DNA of 64,000 nucleotides, taken from Symbiodinium natans (lineage: Eukaryota; Sar; Dinophyceae; Suessiales; Symbiodiniaceae). Of the stretch, positions 57,645 through 64,000 are shown in pieces; position 1 is the stretch's first letter, and each line of letters opens with the position of its first letter. The stretch covers positions 1-64,000 of the forward strand of contig CAJNDS010002135.1 of assembly GCA_905221605.1 (NCBI GenBank), read 5' to 3'. The notes beneath the pieces are model-generated. The model worked only from the letters and a program-made list of their open reading frames with translations. It was not told the DNA's origin and did not search any database. The position numbers and the translations under genes are program-made.

Positions 57645-58470
57645 AGTTTGCACCAGGTCCATCGATCAAGGAATCTAGATGTAGTACGTGCTCAAGCTGG
57701 GGTGGGTTGCCATCTACTCGGCGAACCCACAGCAAGCCTCCATCGTGGGACGCCTCTGCCGCCAACAACTCGCCCCATGCGTCCGAACCAAGGCCAAGCT
57801 GAGCCACGGTTGAACCGGAACTGCCGCCAGCCGAGGCGTCATTCAAGGCGTCCACTGCCTTCCAGCTCCTCAGCGCGATCTCATCGCTCCAAAGCATCCT
57901 ACCGTCCTTGGCCACCAACACGGGGATTTGGGGCCGGGCGCTTGTGTCCTGGCCCTGCACCAGCTCCATCCATGGGCCCAAGTGAGAGGCATCTCGAGGT
58001 GGGACAGAGCTGAGATTTGAAACCCAAAGCTTCTTCGTTAACGAAGATGCAAAGAACACCATTGCCAGACCAGCATCCTGGGTCCATGCGAGGGCCCCTT
58101 CCTCTCCCAGGCTTGGGCCGGTGGCGCTTGTATTCCACACGATGGGCTCGGGAGCGTCTCCCGGCAAGGGGCCAAGCTCAGATCGACCCGTCTTGTCCAT
58201 CCATGCCCGAACCAGCTTGCCGCCTTCCACAAAGACGAACTCGAAGGTATCCACAAAGAAGAGCATGTCACTAATTCCACCATTGCTTGGCGGGGCAGCC
58301 AGCTCATTCCCTACAATGCTCGCATCAGGCAGGGCAACCGTTGCGCATGTGCTGGAGGTGAAAAAGAAGTCAGCCCCATCGCGGTCTGTCCAGATGAGCC
58401 ACAGATCAAGGGGTTCAGAAGACCTCGCTAAGCTAGCCAGAAGCCAGAAACAGAGCGCTCTTGTCGCCAT
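57645..58470 (-). CDS. First exon of a secreted or membrane protein, possible beta-propeller
   Basis: The ATG at 58,470 starts a signal peptide (MATRALCFWLLASLARSSEP). The following 260 residues are globular, with repeating phrases LWLIWTDRDGADFFFTSS, AWTQDAGLAMVFFASSLTK and ELLAAEASHDGGLLWVRRVD, spaced like blades of a YWTD-type propeller; that fold is a guess. The frame stops soon after a GT donor (CCG|GTAATG, about 57,645), so more exons are expected on the low side, for example VYFSILGPEAQARVETWLA near 57,270-57,325. Plus-strand frames over this DNA are shadows. Confidence 0.65.
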
Positions 58471-58479
58471 GTCGGCTCT

Positions 58480-59230
58480 GCATTAACAAGATTTCTGCGT
58501 GCAGCTTGCCAGAGAGGTTGGGCTGGAACTCGCCAACCAAAGCGCCTCCTGTGCAAGCCGCGCCATGCTGGAATCGTCTAAAGCTCTGTGATAACACAAC
58601 GACAGCGCTGTATGCATCTATATGAGATAGGTAAGCTTGAATATGCAATAAGTGATGGATGGTTACTAGGGATACAACCGCTCCTTGGGTGAGGGAACGA
58701 GGTGTGGGTTTCGGGTCTGCGCCTGTGGCGCCTGTATGCGCCCGTGAACCCAATAGGCGTCTTTTCCTATTGGCACATGGCTGTTGCTGGGACCCATGAC
58801 GAGTATTGCGGGTGAGACGTTGCACCCTTGAGAAAATCGTTACCAAGCATCATGACAATGCTGCACAGAAACGTCAGCACAAGCCATCTGCAAGCCCAAT
58901 ACCAGGACATGTGCATTAGTTTTTGCTTGCGGCAACCGCATGCAGCTGCCTGATCACACATAGTTGCAACACCACACGCCGATACTACGCATAATGATGA
59001 ACAGAGATTACCTGACACAGTTCGCAAGTACAGAAATTCGTGCATCATAGTCATAGTCATAGCTTCTTCAGATAAGCTCCCCTCGCAAACTGGTGAAACG
59101 CGTGATACAAACCACTGACGTCACCTTAGTCAGGCGTGAAGGCCAAGCTCAATGCAACAACACATAGATCGCAACTGCTACAGGCTCTGACTCTCTGATT
59201 GCAACAGCACAGCGAAGACGGGTAATTCGA
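58480..59230. other. Intergenic gap, no gene seen
   Basis: Upstream flank of the 58,470 start. Short frames only. No repeat longer than a few units and no recognised promoter motif. Confidence 0.4.
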
Positions 59231-59239
59231 GTTGTTCTC

Positions 59240-59499
59240 GAATGGCCCATGTAGAGAGCAGCAGACTGCAAAGCCGTAAGGACTTGGGTGCCAGCTACCC
59301 CAATCAAGGCTTTGCCTGCGAGACGTCGGTCCTGCCCTGAGCATGGAGGCTTGGCTTTACAGCTCCCAAGCGGCCCCAAACCCAAAAGCATCCTCGGCAT
59401 TCTTGAGGCACCGGCTCTGAACGTGCAGCCAGCCAGGGGGCCATCATTCGACGGATCCGGCTCTACCTGCCGCTCACATGCAACTTGTTGAGCAGCCAA
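59240..59499 (-). CDS. Possible exon, unknown
   Basis: The minus frame includes QVACERQVEPDPSNDGPLAG and GKALIGVAGTQVLTALQSAA. The composition is moderately protein-like. Ends unresolved; it may be the 3' continuation of the ORF at 59,610-60,056. Confidence 0.25.
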
Positions 59500-59609
59500 C
59501 GGCTCGAGAGTTTACCTTCCAGGGCTTGGAACGGTTTCGGGCTGTACTCCTGTATTGCAGGCGTTCGCCGCGCAGGCCTCCTGGGGCCCGGTGAAGGGCC
59601 GCGAGAAGA

Positions 59610-60056
59610 TCACCCGCTGTGTGCCTCACGGGACTTAGGAGAGTAGCTTCCCACATGCCGCGAATACGGGTGAACTTCCAAGCACTTGCGCAGCCTCTCG
59701 GCTTTCGGCACAACCCCGAGCAAGAAAGCTAAGCCCCTGAAATTCTCCGAAAGCCCCCAAGCTCCCAAGGACTCCCAAGGACTCCCAAGGAACTCCCCAT
59801 CGTACAGCCTTGAAGCGATTTGTGTCCTAGGCCTTTTAGATACAAATATGCACTTTGCAACGCCACTCGGGTCAAAGGACAAGCGAAAGTAATTATCAAG
59901 CTGACTGCTGTAGCTGCTTACTGCTTCTGGCGCTGGCGTAGGCCCCTTCCTTTTCAGGCCGCAATGGCTCAGCTTCAGGGCGTTGCCTAGAGCAGGTCTT
60001 TGAAGGAGACTCGAGCTATCCGAACAGGCGCCACTTTCCATCGCGGAATATGCCAT
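59610..60056 (-). CDS. Uncharacterised 148-codon ORF
   Basis: An ATG start at 60,054-60,056 and an uninterrupted frame. Stretches such as SYSSQLDNYFRLSFDPSGVA and KCIFVSKRPRTQIASRLYD look like a folded domain. The low-coordinate third runs through a short CTCCCAAGGA tandem repeat (59,760-59,795) and is less convincing. No family recognised. Same strand as, and downstream of, the oxygenase-like gene. Confidence 0.4.
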   Translation of the reverse strand: MAYSAMESGACSDSSSLLQRPALGNALKLSHCGLKRKGPTPAPEAVSSYSSQLDNYFRLSFDPSGVAKCIFVSKRPRTQIASRLYDGEFLGSPWESLGAWGLSENFRGLAFLLGVVPKAERLRKCLEVHPYSRHVGSYSPKSREAHSG

Positions 60057-60407
60057 GTCCCTGCAGCACCTTAGCAGTGCATCTATTGGACAAGTTGACG
60101 AGGATCGGTTGCCTAAACTTTTGCCTCAACCGCTGCCTCAACTGTTACCTCAGAACGCCCCCGAGCTTGCTTCAGCAACTTCTGCGACAAGATGCAATTC
60201 GTCGATCGGAGGAAACTGGATTGTAGTAGGGCCCGACAGCATGTAGCTGGTCACCAGAAAAGAGCAGCATGCGCCCAGGAATGTAAGGGACCTGGCAGAA
60301 CGTGCCGTTCCAAACTGTGTTTGGCTGTTTAGTGGGCTTGCTTGCTCCTAAAGCCCTTTTCTTGTTGCATCTCTTCCTTTTGTAGTCTCTTAAAGCGACT
60401 CTCTTTG

Positions 60408-61120
60408 TTAAAGCTCAATAGTTGAGGACCGAGTGGCGTCTTCGAAAGACATCTCCCGGAGGCACCAGTCACTGCTTTGACGCGCCAGCACCTTCCCCTT
60501 CTTGTCCACGGTCTTCCCAAGGGCCTTGTCATAGAAGCAGTCGTAAACCCGCAGACTTGCACCACCGGCAGGGACCTGCAAGGGCAAGGTGAAAGTGAGC
60601 GTTTGGGCGGAAGATCGCTCCTCGGCTTTCGTGTGCTTGATGTACTGCTCATCCTTGTGGGGCGGCGCCGGGCTCAGCACCATCTTGCGAATTTGGTCGG
60701 GCAGTCCATCGAGGGTGTCCCCGCGATGCATCTTGACGTAGGGATAGGAGATCCACTCGTCGTCGACTTGGTCCGGGGCCACGGCCTGCTGCAAGGCCTG
60801 CTTGATACGATCAAAAAGCCAGCCAAGTTTCCCGTCCAGCTCATCTTTCAAGTTCTCATGATGTCGCAGACCGGCTTGGTCCTGCCCTAGGTAAGATGGG
60901 CAGTGACCACTGTAGATGGTGCTTGGCCCATAGATGTAGGAGCCAACGTTGGCAAGTTGCTCTTTGACCTCACGCGGATATGCCTTCGTGTCGCTTTCTC
61001 CTAACACGGGTACAAAGTACCAGCTGCTCTCATCTTCTCGAAGCACCTCCAAAGCGTTTGAGATCTCTGAGTCTTTTAATGGCACTGAAATCCTCAGCTG
61101 ACCCAGGCAAAGGCCAACAT
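60408..61120 (-). CDS. Terminal exon of a putative 2-oxoglutarate/Fe(II) oxygenase-like protein
   Basis: It opens after the acceptor TTTTCCTAG (61,121-61,122) and ends with TAA. It contains LRISVPLKDSEISNALEVLR, YIYGPSTIYSGHCPSYLGQD, WISYPYVKMHRGDTLDGLPD, PAPPHKDEQYIKHTK and LTFTLPLQVPAGGASLRVYD. An HxD pair followed by an LxFTLPL strand and an RVYD turn is compatible with a double-stranded beta-helix oxygenase, but the distal histidine was not located and the assignment is tentative. A likely first exon lies at about 61,200-61,291, where an ATG opens a good signal peptide (MLCLFLACVLVTGCSAQSF); the joining splice was not resolved. Confidence 0.5.
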
Positions 61121-61309
61121 CTAGGAAAATACATGTTAAGGTGGGAAGTGCACACGTGACAGGAGAGACGCGAACCCTGAACCCGTTAACCTGAAGCCAT
61201 CTTAAGCCAGGCAAAGGCTCAATGCTGGTGGAACATGCCCGGGCCGAAAGCTCTGAGCGGAGCAGCCAGTCACCAGCACACAGGCCAAGAATAAGCAAAG
61301 CATGGAGAG

Positions 61310-62650
61310 AAAGCTGCGTTTTTTTCTGGGGGATCGGTAGAAAAGATGCCCTGCGATTCAGGACATATGTGTCGTACCGTGAAATAACATGGTGTTCTCG
61401 ATCTGCTGTACGTAGTTCGCTCCCCTGCTCCTGATTTTAAACTTAACCACGTCAGTGCCTCATCGTGCCTGACTTAATCTTGTAGTGCTTTGCAATACCA
61501 CAAACACAACCATGACAAGAAGATGCTAACCGAGCACCACCACGACCAGCAAGCATTCTCAGAGTGTTGAGCATACACACCGGCTGCGGCAACGAGAGCG
61601 TGCAAGAAGCTCCGGAGTTCTACTGAAGAATGCCGCACGACTCCCTCAACTTCAAAAACCTTCAACCCCTAACAGCCCATTCGATTTGAGGCTTCACCCC
61701 ATGGGTGGCCGAGCCTATTTGAAGCGTGGCCCGGTCCGGGGCGACCTCAGTCCCAAGCGTGGAAAGAGAATCACACCCCAAGTGCTTGCGATGAGAAGAA
61801 CTCCATGCCAAGCGATGCTAGCAAGCAATACATTGGGACTGGGAGCATCTGTGACCTGGGCATACTGCGCCGGGCCGATAGTTCGACCCACCAACATCTT
61901 GGGGTTCTTACACCCATACCCCGCCCTCTTCCCCATAGACTCCTGACACAATGGGGCTGGGGGCCTCCTCCGGAGCTTCTATAGTACTATATTTTTAAAA
62001 CGGGGTATTAATTTCTCCGCTAGCAGGCGCAGGGAAAATGCGACTTTTCGGCACTCCGCGACTCTGCGCAAGTATGCACCGTTTGACATGCAAACTTTGC
62101 ATGTTGTCCAATATTATGTGCCGTGGGTCGAAACTTTCGGCCCGGGGGTGTATGAAAGCAAAACAATTCTCTCCCCTCACCCCCCCCCCCCCCCCACCCC
62201 ACATTTGCGGGATTGGATGATATCGGAGCAACTGAGAACTGAAGCCCCTTACATACCATGTAGCCCGAACATATGCAGACGATGCTCTCTTGGTGAGATC
62301 CAAGAACGGGCACCGGGAACATTATGCACCATGCTCGACACAGATATTACGAAGCGAAAAACGATGGCCACCATTGAGAGGACCGCATGGCAGGTTGCGA
62401 CATGAACGCTCGACAGCACACAAGAGTCCGTGCCAATTCCCTCCACCAGACGCACCACAAAGACAGCACGGGAACATACAGAAAATTTCTGCCACATTCA
62501 GGAGCTTCTGATGCACCTGACACGTTGCTGGATATAAATCAGCAGTTGGAGCAAAAGTAAGGCACGGGCAACTGTAACATCTGTCCGGGTGCGGACGAGA
62601 CTCGCCACCCGGAGACCTCGTGTGCCGCACTTGCGCTAAGCTCAGCTAGG
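61310..62650. other. Stretch without recognised gene
   Basis: Short open frames on both strands only. A run of about 20 C occurs at 62,178-62,200. Nothing identifiable. Confidence 0.4.
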
Positions 62651-62689
62651 TTCAACAGCTCCTGCTACCTAAAAACCTCTGGTAGGTGG

Positions 62690-63345
62690 TTTACGGTACA
62701 GCTTCATGCAGCAAGTGGCGCGGCATGTGATGCCACCGTAATCACCGGACCCAGAACTCCTGCAGCTTGGCCCGGCGCGATAGAAAGCGCCATGGTGCAC
62801 GAAGCTGCAGTCTCGAATGCGACGCAAGTCTGCCTCATGGGTGCACCGCAGGCTTCCCGATGCTTTACGACTTACCAGGTGAGCAGGGGCTGAGGTATTC
62901 AAGTCTGTGCATCGCCACACAGATGTCATTCTGACTGCACCGGTGCCTCTGGCAGCGTCTGTAGAGCTTGGAGGCTGCTTTGGGTTGTTGCCCCTGCCGC
63001 TGCTGCTGTGCCTGGCAGTCCAGATTTTACATCTTAAAGAGTGGGGGATTGCGGACCCAGGTACCGGATACAAACCGAAGATGCACCTCCACTGGATGCT
63101 CTGACGAGGCCGGAGGTCTGCCAGTCAAGACGTCGACATGCAAAGTAAACACAAAGCCGCTGACACTGCGTGTCGCTCCACGGTCAAAGAACTCACTGAA
63201 AGGTAGGAAACGAATCTGGCCTCCTACGGCACAAGAAGTTCAAACCCAAGGCGCCTCCACGCGCAGCTCTGCTGCAACCTCCGCGCCGATCGACAGCGGC
63301 ACCAAGACCAAGGCGACGACCAGGGCCAGCCTGGGTCGAGGGCTT
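62690..63345 (-). CDS. Possible secreted protein exons
   Basis: A hydrophobic leader-like stretch (LALVVALVLVPLSIGAEVAA, about 63,255-63,335) ends at a GT donor. After a CCGTAG acceptor near 63,228 a frame reads IRFLPFSEFFDRGATRSVSG and VFTLHVDVLTGRPPASSEHP. A further coding-like stretch at 62,700-62,850 contains AASCTMALSIAPGQAAGVLG. No ATG was found for the leader and the phases were not fully reconciled. Confidence 0.3.
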
Positions 63346-63369
63346 ATAAAGTTTGGAGAGGGTCGAGGT

Positions 63370-63448
63370 TGCAGAGTTTAGGGTGTTTTGGGGGGAAGGG
63401 TTTAGAGTCTAGGGGTTAGGGTTTAGGGTTTATTTCGGGTTTAGGGGT
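63370..63448 (+). repeat. Degenerate telomere-like TTTAGGG run
   Basis: Several TTTAGGG and GGTTAGGG units with interruptions (TTTTGGGG, TTAGAGTC). Same orientation as the run at 18-92. Confidence 0.75.
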
Positions 63449-63785
63449 TGAAAAACTGTGGAGATATGGAATAGGGTCGACGACAGAGGTTTGGGGCTAG
63501 GGAAGCGAATGGAAAGCCCTTCACGCTCGGCCAAGCTGCCACGGGAGCATCGCCCAAGAAGGAAGCCCGGGCCTGTCCAGATCACAAGCTCCCTTTTACT
63601 GGCTGGTTCGAATGAGGGAAGAGGTACCCTATGTAATCCCTCAACGGGTACACGTAGGGCCCGACTTTCCTCACTCCCTACTGAGAACTAAGGGGTTTAC
63701 TGCCTTAGTTGGGTGTCGGGTTAGGGCTTGGTGTGCCACCCATGCTACTTCATTCACGCTCCTGGCCCTCCCCGATGCTAATTCT

Positions 63786-63900
63786 TACTTTACACTCCTC
63801 CTTGACATCGCCTCTTCTCATCCTCCTTGACCTCCTGCTTGACCTCCTCCTTGACCTCCGCTGGGTCACCGGAGTCGCCGGTGTCACCAATCTCTGGCGG
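63786..63900 (-). CDS. Charged Lys/Glu repeat exon
   Basis: The minus frame reads PEIGDTGDSGDPAEVKEEVK then QEVKEDEKRRCQGGV and stops. The VKEE/VKQE repeats come from a GAGGTCAAG tandem DNA repeat. Acidic-basic mixed tails of this type are common at protein C-termini. On the plus strand the same DNA translates to Leu-rich nonsense. Confidence 0.4.
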
Positions 63901-64000
63901 TAAAGGGACCTGCCACATCTGTTACCTTCTGCAGGCTCATATCAGTTCGAAGTCCTGCCTCGAAGGCATCGGGCTCAGTTGGCTCCATTAAACCTACCTA

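Noticed and set aside
57648-58486. Three plus-strand frames of 85-121 codons
   Set aside because: Antisense shadows of the signal-peptide exon, with arginine-rich composition.

Overview
This window reads as intron-rich nuclear DNA from a dinoflagellate. The evidence is indirect but consistent: plant-type TTTAGGG telomere-like runs are scattered through it; coding stretches are short and separated by introns; several introns that can be placed by protein phase use a GC donor (GC-AG) instead of GT; low-complexity and palindromic repeats are abundant; and no bacterial-style operons or long unbroken gene arrays are present. Nearly all convincing coding signal is on the minus strand. Exon limits were read by eye from frame, phase and splice consensus, so gene boundaries are provisional.

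Layout, left to right. 0-2 kb: helical and acidic exons, minus strand, including a terminal exon ending at 1064. 2.7-5.7 kb: a multi-exon secreted metallophosphatase gene with an eight-cysteine somatomedin-B-like domain ahead of the catalytic domain. 6-7 kb: weak plus-strand coding signal. 7.5-31.4 kb: the most unusual part, a minus-strand locus built from at least four copies of one ordered set of small helical exons, here called cassettes Y (about 8.8-17.9 kb), X (18.4-22.4 kb), 1 (23.0-26.9 kb) and 2 (27.6-31.4 kb). Corresponding exons keep their length, order and phase in all copies. Cassettes 1 and 2 are a recent 3.9-kb direct duplication, introns included; X and Y are diverged. One intron of cassette Y (11.8-17.2 kb) holds a collection of AT-rich repeats, palindrome clusters and a 500-bp poly-C tract. 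31.4-35.7 kb: further helical exons and a membrane-spanning exon. 35.7-40 kb: degenerate telomere-like DNA and a 308-bp palindromic tandem array.

41.8-44.1 kb: an intact intronless gene with two BTB(T1)+TLDc units, the two TLDc copies about 97% identical in DNA. 44.3-44.6 kb: a large CA/ACGC microsatellite between two telomere-like runs. 45-58.5 kb: minus-strand exons that fit one or two membrane proteins: a signal-peptide exon (58.5 kb), a CxxC-rich exon (56.5 kb), a Thr-rich linker (55.4 kb), a membrane segment (54.5 kb), then helical exons that resemble the 8-35 kb modules. 59-61.3 kb: an oxygenase-like terminal exon and an uncharacterised 148-codon ORF. 62-64 kb: weak secreted-protein and charged-tail exons and a final telomere-like run.

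No tRNA, rRNA, CRISPR array, integrase or reverse transcriptase was recognised.
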